DNA from: Conchocele bisecta
Taxonomy: Eukaryota > Mollusca > Bivalvia > Lucinida > Thyasiridae
Direction of reading: 5' to 3'
DNA length: 64,000 nucleotides
Assembly (NCBI GenBank): GCA_029237695.1
Contig: CM055271.1
Span: forward strand, 82,285,488 to 82,349,487
Under the pieces are notes generated by a model. It searched no databases. It saw only the letters and a program-made list of their open reading frames with translations, and was not told where the DNA came from. Positions 9,671-20,273 of the stretch are shown piece by piece. Numbering within the stretch: the first letter of the stretch is position 1; every line of letters begins with the position of its first letter. A program made the position numbers and the translations under genes.

Positions 9671-10095
9671 TTACAACTTCTGAATCAAGGCACCGCTGAA
9701 ACTATTAGAGTAGTTAGAGTCCTCGTACATATTGCCGTTGCCTGTGTGGCTACATTGGAAGAAAATGACGTCACTTTTGACCAGGGAGACAACAGCTGTT
9801 TCTGCCATGCACGCTGCTCCATTCGAATGTTGTCCCGTTGCTATCGTCGAAGTGTGCAGCGTCGCCCCATCGTCCGTCATTAGCCGAAACCTCTTCCATC
9901 GTTTGGACAGCATACACAGTTGTATGCCAAACAAGTAGACGCCGGACACTGGGACGGTGAAGCGGCCCGTGCCGACGTCGTACCCGTCGCCGAGGTTCAG
10001 GTCGGACTCTGTAAACACGAGTATGTCGCCCACCACTGTTGTTAAGTCCGACAGCGTCCTGGCGCTGAACGCCACGGCCGGAGACGTCGCCTCAT
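9671..10095 (-). CDS. C1q-domain protein, terminal exon
   Basis: 141 residues forming nearly a whole globular C1q domain. Seen: AVAFSARTLSDLT (opening strand), GDILVFTESDLNLGDGYD, then GTGRFTVPVSGVYLFGIQL (the F-x-P-x-x-G-x-Y-x-F core) and a closing NSFSGALIQKL. A splice acceptor fits at 10098-10096: on the minus strand a pyrimidine-rich TTTCCCTTTCTGTCTG is followed by TGTAG, so I start the exon at 10095 rather than at the ORF's upstream Met. Upstream exons (signal peptide, possibly coiled coil) would lie at higher coordinates; I cannot identify them. C1q-domain proteins are secreted pattern-recognition lectins, heavily expanded in bivalves. The exon shows no frameshift, unlike the mobile-element genes around it. 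Confidence 0.88.
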
Positions 10096-10780
10096 CTACA
10101 CAGACAGAAAGGGAAAGTAGCATGACACGTGAAATAAATTGTGCTTTGTGGAGACACATATTCTGTAGCCGATTTCACAAAAATCTCTAAGCACACTTAT
10201 CTCGTTAAGTGTACTTTGAGGGAGAAATTTTAATCCATGCATATACATGTATCTTTTTTATTTAAATATAATATTTTCTAACCAAAAGAATGGCTCTGAT
10301 AATGTAAAAAGTTCAGTATAGTAATCTGCATAATTTTAATCACCAACTATTGTATATGAAATGATGCATTTCACTAAACATAGCTATTTATACATTGACC
10401 TAATACAGGCCTCCTGATAGCAAAATGCCTTATTCTGCCTGGACTTGATACGCACATCCGGGTTACAACTAAAACTGCCCACGTTCCATTAGTCGTTACG
10501 TCGACAATATGACGTCAGTGTCATGACGAAACGCAGACACGTCAGCGCTTGTCGTGTGCAGTAAATACGTGTATTGGTCCATTACGCCAACGCTGGCCGC
10601 TAGCACCGGTAACCTTAGCTGTGATGGGACGTTAAACACATTCGCGTTCACTTTTACAAAGCGTAAATGTTCAATTGTTCGAACAGTGGAAGTGGTGTGT
10701 AAAACAGTCAGTAATTTAAAGCTACATGGTCTCAGCTTTGCATATTCAGCCAATGAAACACAATGTTTTAACAAAACATA

Positions 10781-11021
10781 TGAGACACGCCATGTGATTT
10801 TGTACCTTCGGACATATGCGTAATTTCATGAAATACGGTTACAAAATTTACAATATTTTACGTAAATGGCGTCAAAAGTTGACAAAATTTTCAGAGTACA
10901 TTCCTCACGTACATTTTGTCAACTTTCGACTTTATTTATGAAAAATATTGTATATTTTGTAAACATATTTGATGAAATTAAGCAGATGTCCGAATGTACA
11001 AAATCACATGGCGTGTCTCAT
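10781..11021. mobile_element. Foldback MITE (GAGACACGCCATGTGATT ends), copy 1
   Basis: TGAGACACGCCATGTGATTT and its complement AAATCACATGGCGTGTCTCA form the ends. Inner arms CTTCGGACATATGCGTAATT / AATTAAGCAGATGTCCGAA and GGCGTCAAAAGTTGACAAAA / TTTTGTCAACTTTCGAC also pair. A related copy lies at 49727-49918, and fragments at 52868-53100. Confidence 0.85.
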
Positions 11022-11321
11022 ATTGGCACGCTCCAGGAAAACCAAACATAATGACACAATTTTCGATCTTCACATTTTATATTTTCAAGAAAGAAAATAC
11101 AAATATTTTTTATAGTTTTTGTTTATCTCACTTTTTGTAACACCATGTTGACGATGCACGGTATAAAACGTAACTTCATCAATAACACTACGTTATTCAA
11201 GCAATGATGACGGTCATATTGACCGAAGCGAATTGTTTTATTATATGATAACAGTATCCTTGATCAATTATAAGTATGATACTTGTTTTGATAATTTACA
11301 CTCCATATTCTGTACCTCTCT

Positions 11322-11562
11322 ACTGTCTGTTCCACGTTTTGCTGCCGACAGACTTTTGGTTATTAAACATATTAAATCTAAAAAAATAGAAATATCTAAA
11401 TATAATTACTTTTTCATCAATAACAAAAAAGTCACCCTTCACCCCGTCCCCCCCCCCCGCCCCGAAAAAAAATGTAGTTAATGACAATATTTATTTTATT
11501 ACGAAAAAACAATTTTTCCTATGGAAATTTAACATGGGGCAACAATGAAGTGGGGAGTGAGG
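11322..11562. mobile_element. Left half of a foldback element, cut by the assembly gap
   Basis: Matches the left arm of the element at 21861-22413: ACTGTCTGTTCCACGTTTTG, CATATTAAATCTAAAAAA, ATCAATAACAAAAAAGT, and ATGGAAATTTAACATGGGG. Its partner arm would lie in the N gap. Confidence 0.75.
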
Positions 11563-12062
11563 NNNNNNNNNNNNNNNNNNNNNNNNNNNNNNNNNNNNNN
11601 NNNNNNNNNNNNNNNNNNNNNNNNNNNNNNNNNNNNNNNNNNNNNNNNNNNNNNNNNNNNNNNNNNNNNNNNNNNNNNNNNNNNNNNNNNNNNNNNNNNN
11701 NNNNNNNNNNNNNNNNNNNNNNNNNNNNNNNNNNNNNNNNNNNNNNNNNNNNNNNNNNNNNNNNNNNNNNNNNNNNNNNNNNNNNNNNNNNNNNNNNNNN
11801 NNNNNNNNNNNNNNNNNNNNNNNNNNNNNNNNNNNNNNNNNNNNNNNNNNNNNNNNNNNNNNNNNNNNNNNNNNNNNNNNNNNNNNNNNNNNNNNNNNNN
11901 NNNNNNNNNNNNNNNNNNNNNNNNNNNNNNNNNNNNNNNNNNNNNNNNNNNNNNNNNNNNNNNNNNNNNNNNNNNNNNNNNNNNNNNNNNNNNNNNNNNN
12001 NNNNNNNNNNNNNNNNNNNNNNNNNNNNNNNNNNNNNNNNNNNNNNNNNNNNNNNNNNNNNN
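11563..12062. other. Assembly gap, 500 N
   Basis: Exactly 500 ambiguous bases, so this is a scaffolding placeholder of unknown true size. It begins inside a foldback element and ends inside a satellite array, both hard to assemble. The real distance, and even continuity, are uncertain. Confidence 0.95.
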
Positions 12063-13252
12063 AGTGAGATATATCTCACTGCTGGCAGTAAGCGGCAGTG
12101 AGCAGTGAGGTGTGTTTCACTGCTAGCAGTAAGCAGCAGTGGGGCAGTGAGATGTGTCTCCTGCTAGCAGTAAACGGCAGTGTGCAGTGAGATGTGTCTC
12201 ACTGCTAGCAGTAACGGCAGTGGGCAGTGAGATGTGTCTCACTGCTAGCAGTAAGCGGCAGTGGGCAGTGAGATGTGTCTCACTGCTAGCAGTAAGCGCA
12301 GTGGGCAGTGAGATGTGTCTCACTGCTAGCAGTAAGCGGCAGTGGGCAGTGAGATGTGTCTCACTGCTAGCAGTAAGCGGCAGTGGGCAGTGAGATGTGT
12401 CTCACTGCTAGCAGTAAACGGCAGTGGGCATGAGATGTGTCTCACTGCTAGCAGTAAGCGGCAGTGGGCAGTGAGATTGTGTCACTGCTAGCAGTAAGCA
12501 GCAGTTGGGCAGTGAGATGTGTCTCACTGCTAGCAGTAAACAGCAGTGGGCAGTGAGATGTGTACTCACTGCTAGCAGTAAGCGGCAGTGGGCAGTGAGA
12601 TGTGTCTCACTGCTAGCAGTAAGCAGCAGTGGGCAGTGAGATGTGTCTCACTGCTAGCAGTAAGTAGCAGTGGGCAGTGAGATGTGTCTCACTGCTAGCA
12701 GTAAACGGCAGTGGGCAGTGAGATGTGTCTCACTGCTAGCAGTAAGCGGCAGTGGGCAGTGAGATGTGTCTCACTGCTAGCATTAAGCAGCAGTGGGCAG
12801 TGAGATGTGTCTCACTGCTAGCAGTAAGCAGCAGTGGGCAGTGAGATGTGTCTCACTGCTAGCAGTAAGCAGCAGTGGGCAGTGAGATGTGTCTCACTGC
12901 TAGCAGTAAGCGGCAGTGCAGTGCAGTGAGATGTGTCTCACTGCTAGCAGTAAGAAGCAGTGGGCAGTGAGATGTGTCTCACTGCTAGCAGTAAGCGGCA
13001 GTGGGCAGTGAGATGTGTCTCACTGCTAGCAGTAAGCGGCAGTGGGCAGTGAGATGTGTCTCACTGCTAGCAGTAAGCAGCAGTGGGCAGTGAGATGTGT
13101 CTCACTGCTAGCAGTAAGTAGCAGTGGGCAGTGAGATGTGTCTCACTGCTGGCAGTAAGTAGCAGTGGGCAGTGAGATGTGTCTCACTGCTAGCAGTAAG
13201 TAGCAGTGGGCAGTGAGATATGTCTCACTGTTGGCAGTAAGCGGCAGTGAGC
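12063..13252 (+). repeat. 41-bp satellite array (left arm of giant foldback)
   Basis: About 29 tandem copies of a 41-bp unit, roughly GCAGTGGGCAGTGAGATGTG followed by TCTCACTGCTAGCAGTAAGCG. The unit is itself dyadic (CAGTGAGATGTGTCTCACTG; ACTGCTAGCAGT). Copies differ by only a few bases and occasional single-base indels. The left end is lost in the N gap. Reverse-complement copies lie at 18447-18603. Confidence 0.95.
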
Positions 13253-14075
13253 AGTTATATACGTCTGGCAATAATGTAAACTAAGTACGTGCGTAAACTA
13301 TTTAGACCGGACAATGTATATTTGCGTAAACTCTCTAAACCTGACACCACTGTAAACTATATGTGTATGTAGGGAACCCCACTAACCTGGAAATCACTGT
13401 AAACTATGTATGCGTGCGGAACCTCTCTAAACCGTACACCACTGTAAACTAGGTATGTGTGCGGAACCTCTCTGAACTGGTCAGCACTGCAAGCTAGGTA
13501 CATGTATGTGTGCGGAACATCTGTAAACCGGACACCACTGTAAAGTATGTGTATGTAGGGAACCCCACTAAACCGGATATCACAACTAGGTACGTGTGCG
13601 AAACCTCTCTAAACTGGCCAGCACTGCTAAGCTGGCCAGCAATGCAAGCTAGGTGCATGCATGTGTGCGGAACATCTGTAGACGGGACACCACTGTAAAC
13701 GCGTAACCTCTATAAACCGGACACCACCGCAATCTAGGTATGTGAGCGGAACCTCTGTAGACCGGACAGCACTGTAAACATGGTATGTGTGCGGAACCTG
13801 TCTTGATCGGACACCACTGCAAACGAGGTATGCGTGCGGAACCTGTCTAAACCGGACAACACTGCAAACTAGGTAAGTGTGCTGGACCTCTCTTGACCGG
13901 ACACCACTGCAAACTAGGTATGTGTGCGTGAGCGGAACCTCTCTATACCGGACACCACTACAAGCGAGGTATATGTGCGGAACCTGTCTAAACCGGACAC
14001 CACTACAAGCGAGGTAGATGTGTGGAACCTCTATAAACCGGACACAACTGCAAGATATGTACATGAACCTCTCAT
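13253..14075 (+). repeat. 45-bp tandem array, left arm
   Basis: About 17 degenerate copies of a 45-bp unit, GAACCTCTCTAAACCGGACA followed by CCACTGCAAACTAGGTATGTGTGCG. The unit contains the MITE end motif CCTCTCTAAACCGGACACC. The reverse complement forms 17345-18430. Long ORFs here are artefacts of the 45-bp period, which keeps a frame open. Confidence 0.93.
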
Positions 14076-14367
14076 GTTGTATTATATGACACTTTTAAAA
14101 TATTAAAATATTTCTGGCCAATATTTTTTTCAAAATATCCGGCCGAAAAAAGATTTGTTCACTTTTTTTTGGTTTCACAATTTTCAACAATTATTTAAAA
14201 TTTTAAAATATTTTTTTCAAAATATCAGGCCGAAGCAAAATTTGTTCACTTTTTATTTAGTTTCACACAATTTTCAATAATTATTTTAAAAAAATGTTTT
14301 TTAAATTTTAAAATATTTTTTTCAAAATGTGTTAGATTTACGCATGCGCTCTAAGGAGGTGAACAAT
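14076..14367. other. AT-rich start of the foldback core
   Basis: Two diverged direct copies of a TATTTTTTTCAAAATAT(C)CGGCCGAA..TTTGTTCACTTTTT block. No coding potential. Confidence 0.5.
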
Positions 14368-14443
14368 AGGTTTGTTTACATGAATAAACACATCTTGGAC
14401 CGGTCTCGCGGTCCGAGAGTGCTTATTCGTGTAAACAAACCGT
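14368..14443. repeat. Hairpin in foldback core
   Basis: AGGTTTGTTTACATGAATAA pairs with TTATTCGTGTAAACAAACC, around a loop that itself contains GGACCG..CGGTCC. Confidence 0.8.
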
Positions 14444-14654
14444 CTACATTAAATTTGTATATAATCACGTGGTCGTGTTTAGGCCAATGAGAATGACTGA
14501 AATACTTAGTCATATAATAAAACCGTATAATGCCCGATATAGGTATTGACTGTTCTAACTAAGTACTTGAGAAATGTTCTCCAGAATAGCGAACATTGTA
14601 GAACGATTCAAATATAAATTTAGTCACGCTTCGAACGCCCACAGAATCATGTAT

Positions 14655-15015
14655 CGTGGCGGATCCAGGATTTCACTAAGGTGGGGGGGGGGGCCACATC
14701 AGGCCCCCCGTAGCCAGACCTGTTTGAAGGCGGGGGGTCGTTTCGAAGGTTCAAGGGGTCTGAAGTATCTACCTGTTTGAAGGGGGGGTCTTTTCGAAGG
14801 CTCAAGGGGTCTGAAGTATCTATGTGGGTCTAAAAAAGTGGACCTCAAGGCTAAAAAAGTGAACCTCGAGGCTGGGCGGGGGGTCGTCCGAACGCTCCGA
14901 CCCCCCCACCCCCCCCGCCCCCCCGCTGGCTACGGGCCTGCACATGGAACGTGAACGAGGTATGCTCGTTCGTAGAGTGGAGCGAGGGAGTTGGCTGGGG
15001 GGGGGGAGTCCGGGG
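14655..15015. repeat. Dispersed GC-rich repeat with G-runs
   Basis: Opens with GGCGGATCCAGGATTTC and then several G8-G12 runs. The same opening in reverse (GAAATCCTGGATCCGCC) closes the repeat at 55895-56190. A ~55-bp segment (GTTTGAAGG..GGGGGTC.TTTCGAAGG.TCAAGGGGTCTGAAGTATCTA) is duplicated at 14711 and 14772. Run lengths in such homopolymers are probably unreliable. Confidence 0.55.
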
Positions 15016-15629
15016 GCATGTACCCCCGGAAAATGTTTGAATTGAGGAAGCCATTTCCTGCATTCTACTGCATTTTTTTCATATATTTGAAGATCATATT
15101 TCGTAAAAAAAAAATCGTGAGGGGCCCGGAAAATGTTTCATTCGTATTATCTCCAGCGAGGGTACGTGCAATGGTTCTCGACCGGTACTTACTTGCAGTG
15201 CAGTGTACAGTGTACACAATTTTAGACGATTTCACCATTTTTAGCATTGAATGCTGATGAAAAGAGAGAAACTTACTCAGTTTACTCAGTATTATGTGTA
15301 AGTGACACAAGAAATGTGATTAAAAAAACAACATAAACAAAAGAAATAAATATGTTCCCTAGATTCGAACCCACGAACGCACCGGTCACAGACTTTCTCG
15401 ATACCCACACGGCTGTATTTTTCATATGGATAACCTTTGAAATTAAGAAATATAAAAACTTTTATACAAAACAAAATGGCCTCGCTCAAATAATATTTAA
15501 CAATTACATTATTAATTATGCTCATAAGCAGAAACATTATATTGAAAATTGAATATGATTCATAAAGCCTTGCTACTTTTTTATCTGGATTTCATCACGA
15601 GGTAATTCTATGGTCTTGTCGTCAAACGG

Positions 15630-16565
15630 GTATTCAAACGAGCACTATTTGCTATTATGGCGTGGGTGTACGATGGAGCAAAGAAGCCTGGTACGATGTA
15701 GGCTGAGTGCCCCTGTATGCGTTCCAGCACATCTCGCTTCCGGCTAGTGCTCTCACCTGTGATTAACGGCCACCCCAGATGCAACGAACGTCACTATTTG
15801 CTGCTATTATGGCGTGGGTGGGGGTATTCAAACGAGTTAGACTTGAGACTGAAGCCTGGAACAGCGCGGCCACCTTAGTATAAATGATGTGGGCCTAGTC
15901 CCCCCGTAATCGTTCCAGCATGTCTCCATGCAGGCTAGTGCTCTCAACTGTGCTTAGCGGCCAGCCCGGACACAGCGAACCTCACTGTTACTGTTATTTC
16001 AGCTTGCTGGTATTGAAACGAGTTAGGCTGGAAACAGAAGCCTGGAACAGCGCGGCCACCTGGTGTACGATGTAGGCGAGTGCCCCTGTATGCGTTCCAG
16101 CACATCTCGCTGGGGGGGGGGGGCCGGCTAGTGCTCTCACCTGTGATTAACGGCCACCCAGATGCAACGAACGTCACTATTTGCTGCTATTATGGCGTGG
16201 GTGGGGGTATTCAAACGAGTTAGACTTGAGACTGAAGCCTGGAACAGCGCGGCCACCTAGTAAATGATGTGGGCCTACTCCCCCCGTAATCGTTCCAGCA
16301 TGTCTCCATGCCGGCTAGTGCTCTCAACTGTGCTTAGCGGCCAGCCCGGACACAGCGAACCTCACTGTTACTGTTATTTCAGCTTGCTGGTATTGAAACG
16401 AGTTAGGCTGGAAACAGAAGCCTGGAACAGCGCTGCCACCTGGTGTACGATGTAGGCGAGTGCCCCTGTATGCGTTCCAGCACATCTCGCTTCCGGCTAG
16501 TGCTCTCACCTGTGATTAACGGCCACCCCATATGCAACGAACGTCACTATTTGCTGCTATTATAT
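15630..16565 (+). repeat. ~370-bp higher-order tandem repeat in foldback core
   Basis: GTGCTCTCACCTGTGATTAA recurs near 15747, 16130 and 16499 (spacing about 383 and 369). Each period contains two related ~185-bp halves, both with CGTTCCAGCA(C/T)(A/G)TCTC and GCCTGGAACAGCGC(G/T)GCCACC. One copy carries an extra run of G at about 16110. Two to two-and-a-half periods are present. ORFs through it are artefacts. Confidence 0.88.
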
Positions 16566-17344
16566 AACCATTCAATTAAGAGAGCATAGCTTTGTCAATG
16601 CTAGTATAGGATTCATGCCAATATAGGTACTTGTATAGGCCACATCATCATTCTGTAATTGCTGTCTGCATATATCTGGAAAAATACGGTATCCAAAATT
16701 CACAAGATTATATGTCTGTTGAGCGTTATCTCTGTATTCAATCAGCTAAACAACATGTATTGCCATTGTCATCAATCTTAGGCAAAATGCGATCTGGTTA
16801 CTGATAATGTCACTGCGTCTGAACTATGGGTGAGATAAATCAAATAAATTGGTAATAATCACTATTCATGTGGATAACTATGTGAATTATTATAATAAAT
16901 ACAGAGATAACAAACAATCACAACAATTACAAAATGGCACATGGCCCATCAAACCAAATAACATTGTCTGAATCATAATGTTACAAGAACAATAGATGCC
17001 GGATTTAACCTCATTGTATGTACTTTTAACAATATCCGTCAATTGGATGTGTATTTAGATAAATGCGGGGTCGCATTTAAAAGAAGACTGGGGATATTGT
17101 TATGAACTGGAATTGGGTACGACCCATACATTAGCGAGCGGTGTGGGTCATGATGAGACTGCGCGGATGTGCAGGCTGATCTGGGTCTTCGCATGTCTCA
17201 AAACAGTTGTGTTATTTAAGAGGCAATCATTTAACACAGATGAAAATTGGAAATTTATTTAGGGAACTGTTAAATGTGGTTATTTGTTAAATTCATTATT
17301 TGGAACACTTATGAAATCCAAATAAACAGACTACGAGACTTCAA
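16566..17344. other. Right part of the foldback core, unassigned
   Basis: AT-rich, no supported ORF. Near 17130-17200 a GTGTGGGTCATGATGAGACTGC..GCAGGCTGATCTGGGTCTTC block resembles the ATCTGGGTCTAC motif of small hairpin repeats seen at 4440 and 58640. Confidence 0.4.
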
Positions 17345-18430
17345 CCTCGTAATACATACATAGTTTACAGCGCTGTCCCGTTTAAAGAGGTTCCGCACAT
17401 ACACGTAGTTTACAGTGCTGTCCTGGTTAGAGAGGTTCCGCACACATAACTAGTTTGCAGTGATGTCCGGTGTACAGAGGTTCCGCACATATACGTAGTT
17501 TACAGTGCTGTCCGGTTTAGAGAGGTTCCGCACATACACGTAGTTTACAGTGGTGTCCGGTCTAAGAGAGGTTAAGCACAAATACCTAGTTTTACAGTGG
17601 TGTCCGTTTTTAAAGCTTGCATTGGTGTCCGGTCTGAGAAAGGTTCCGAAAACATACCTAGTTTACAGTGTTGTCCCATTTAGAGAGTTTCGCACATATA
17701 CCTACATGTAGCTTACAGATTCTGTCCGGTCTATAGAGGTTCCGCACACATGCCTAGTTTACAGTTGTGTCCGGTTTAGAGAGGTTCCACACATGTACTT
17801 AGCTTACAGTGGTGTTCCGTCTACAGAGGTTCTGCAAACATACCTAGTTTACAGTGATATCCCGTTCAGAGAGGTTCCGCACATACACGTTGTTTACAGT
17901 GGTGTCCGGTCTAGGTAGGTTCCCCACACATACCTAGCTTTCCAGTAGTGTCCGTTAAGAGAGGTTCCGCACACCTAGCTTGAAATTGTGTCCGGTTTGG
18001 AGAGGTTGCGCACACATATACCTAGCTTGCATTGGTGTTCGGTCTAGAGAGGTTCCGCACAGTGCTGTCCGGTTTAGAGGTGTTCCGCACATACATCTAG
18101 TTTACAGTGGGGTCCGGTATATAGGTTACGCACATATACATACCGGTCTAGAGAGATTCCGCACACATACCTAGCTTGCAGTGGTGTCCGATTTAGAGAG
18201 CTTCCGCACATATATATAGCTTGCATTGGTGTCCGGTCTAGAGAGGTTCCGCACACATACATAGCTTACAGTGGTGTCCGGTCTAGAGAGGTTCCGCACA
18301 CATACATAGCTTACAGTGGTGTCCGGTCTAGAGAGGTTCCGCACACATACATAGCTTACTGTGGTGTCCGGTTTAGAGAGGTTACGCAAATATACATTGT
18401 CCGGTCTAAAGAGTTTACGCACGTACTTAG
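17345..18430 (-). repeat. 45-bp tandem array, right arm (inverted)
   Basis: Reverse complement of the 13253-14075 unit: GTTTACAGTGGTGTCCGGTC, then TAGAGAGGTTCCGCACACATACCTA. About 23 units, the last ones (18230-18380) almost identical, suggesting recent local expansion. Confidence 0.93.
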
Positions 18431-18446
18431 TTTACGTTATTGCCTG

Positions 18447-18603
18447 ACGCATATAACTGCTCACTGCCGCTTACTGCTAGCAGTGAGACACATGTCACTG
18501 CCCACTGCTACTTACTGCTAGCAGTGAAACACACCTCACTGCTCACTGCCGCTTACTGCCAGCAGTGAGATACATCTCACTGCTACTTACTGCTCACTGC
18601 TAA
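18447..18603 (-). repeat. 41-bp satellite, right arm remnant
   Basis: About three and a half reverse-complement copies of the 41-bp unit (CACTGCCGCTTACTGCTAGC..AGTGAGACACAT). The array is much shorter than the left arm, so the two arms have expanded independently. Confidence 0.9.
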
Positions 18604-19023
18604 CTTCACACCGATTCGTATTGGTATAGTATACGTATAGTATTGGTATAGTACGTATAGTTGACCTGCAGAAAAGCGCTACTGTATACACTTATTTAAT
18701 TCCTATAAAGTACTGTAGTACATGTTGTGCCTACTGAGTGGGTATGTGCCTTTAATATGCATGCAATATATTGTTTTTATATTTATTATTAGCTTATATT
18801 TAGGAGTAGGAATTGGCTCGAGGACCTTCCAAACCCGTGCATTTTAGCCCAAATATGCAGGCCAATGATCGTTGGCCCATTTGTTTCCGAATTTACTAAT
18901 ATCTGCCATACAGTCGAAATATGCATTTATTCAGGCTCCAAAAATGTGCGTAGTTCCGACATTATAAATACCCTATTGAGGCAGTCAGTATTCAGGCCGG
19001 GTGTCAGAGTATGTATGTCTATC
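18604..19023. other. Unassigned stretch
   Basis: It begins with a short GTATTGGTATAGTA(TA)CGTATA direct repeat just outside the foldback arm. Nothing else recognised. Confidence 0.4.
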
Positions 19024-19355
19024 CTAGCATGTATTTGCGGGTCTCTTATTTTTTTTTATTCTGAATTCTGATGTTAAATTACTGTTACTAGACATATTAT
19101 TGTAATGATCTGTGAGCACCTCTTTTTTTTGTTTTTCATCGCATATTAATGTATTAGCATGTGCTAATGGGGGCATTTGTTGTGTTGGTTTGCCTCTTAC
19201 TCGATTAAATAAATCCCAGACTTCTTTACTCGTTTTATCTTTCGTAATTGCTGATATAAACTTCGCGCCCAACCTTTCTCTTTTGCTGTTTGAATGGTTT
19301 CAGACGCCAGGCTCTTGGCTTCCAAGTATTCCTCACGCCTTCTTTTGTTTTAGTT
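19024..19355 (-). pseudogene. LINE (non-LTR retrotransposon) fragment, endonuclease-RT linker region
   Basis: A minus-strand reading of EYLEAKSLASETIQTAKEKGW, then after a one-base shift FISAITKDKTSKEVWDLFN. A linker with a V/IW-x-L-F/I motif is what LINE polyproteins of the Jockey/CR1/L2 kind show just before the RT domain. It stops at IKKNKR with no RT following, so this is a short dead fragment. Relation to the LINE at 60730-64000 is plausible but not shown. Confidence 0.55.
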
Positions 19356-19402
19356 GTACATACTATTTATAGGCTTGTTTCCATCTTCGCAAAGACAATT
19401 AT

Positions 19403-20120
19403 GTCTCCCTCATGAATGGGGAGACATTATTATTTTTGGCTTGGTCGTCCGTCCGTCCGTCCGTCCTCGTCCGTCCGGGCCAACATCGGGGGTTTAGGAG
19501 CTTAGGGTAAGGAGTTAGTAACAAAGGATTCCTTTGTTCTAGTCGGTAAGCTCCTAATTCCATTGATCTTTAGGAGCTAATCCTTTGATCTTTTAAAGAA
19601 CAAATAGCTCATAACTCCCAAATGTTTGAATGTCCGTCCGAGCAAACGAGAGCTACATTGTGAGGTTAACCACACAGTGATGTACTTGTTAAGAGATGCT
19701 TATTCCGTTTTTAACCCAGTTATGAATTGCTATTGAGGGTTTATTTTGTCCTATGGGGTTGTTTTTTTCTGTTTGATTGATATTTACGGGGTCTGATTTG
19801 GGGACGGACGGACGGACGACGGACGGACGGACGGACGGACATTCTAACGAATTGGGTTTATGTGTCTATTAGCCAGATAAGACCCGTCCGTACACACTGA
19901 ATAAGCCACATAAACCGACAAAAAAGTCACATAAACCAAAAATAGCGTTCTCACGAATTGGGTTTATGTAACTAACCCCACCCTTATACAAGTCCATAGC
20001 CCTGTGGGGCTAGCCACGTATACCCAATATGTTGGCCCGAACGGACGCACGACGGACGGGCGGACGGACGGACGGACGGACGGACGGAACGGACGGACGG
20101 ACGGACGACGGACGTGTGAC
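19403..20120. repeat. Region of (GTCC)n and (GGAC)n tracts with hairpin start
   Basis: Starts with a small hairpin GTCTCCCTCATGAATGGGGAGAC, then (CGTC)n at 19447-19478, and complementary (GGAC)n at 19801-19840 and 20040-20113. The opposite polarity lets the tracts pair over several hundred bases. Inside, AACGAATTGGGTTTATGT occurs at 19838 and 19953. It may be a non-autonomous Helitron-like element (the hairpin start resembles that at 61052) but no CTAG end was found. Confidence 0.6.
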
Positions 20121-20273
20121 GCATTCGCACGAATACATGTATATCACACGTGTGATGTATTCGTTTATGTGAAATATAAGGTTCAACAGACGTATATATA
20201 CATATAAATTACCTCGCAATGACAATCATAGCGTGTAATGATTAAAATGTTAAATTTCAAAGGAAATAAATAC

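Larger units (their letters stand above)
12063..18603. mobile_element. Giant foldback structure with arms of inverted tandem repeats
   Basis: The order is 41-bp array, 45-bp array, ~3.3 kb core, inverted 45-bp array, inverted 41-bp array. The transition zones match as inverted repeats: GTAAACTAAGTACGTGCGTAAACT near 13277 against AGTTTACGCACGTACTTAGTTTAC near 18411. Such arms are typical of foldback (FB/Galileo-like) transposons, whose inverted ends are tandem repeats. No transposase ORF is seen in the core. The left outer boundary lies in the gap and no target duplication can be tested. Confidence 0.7.

Noticed and set aside
11481..12108. ORFs spanning the N gap
   Set aside because: Their length is produced by the placeholder N bases.
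12063..13252. CRISPR-like regular repeats
   Set aside because: The 41-bp units are directly adjacent with no unique spacers, in a eukaryotic setting. It is a satellite.
13627..14064. 145-aa ORF with repeated YLVCSGVRSREVP
   Set aside because: 45 is divisible by three, so the tandem array keeps a frame open; no codon or domain evidence.
15352..15420. tRNA gene on the minus strand (GGGTTCGAATCTAGG)
   Set aside because: A box B-like string is present, but the T-stem and acceptor stem do not pair and no proper box A is found.
19403..20120. Complete Helitron
   Set aside because: The hairpin start resembles one, but no palindrome + CTAG end was found.
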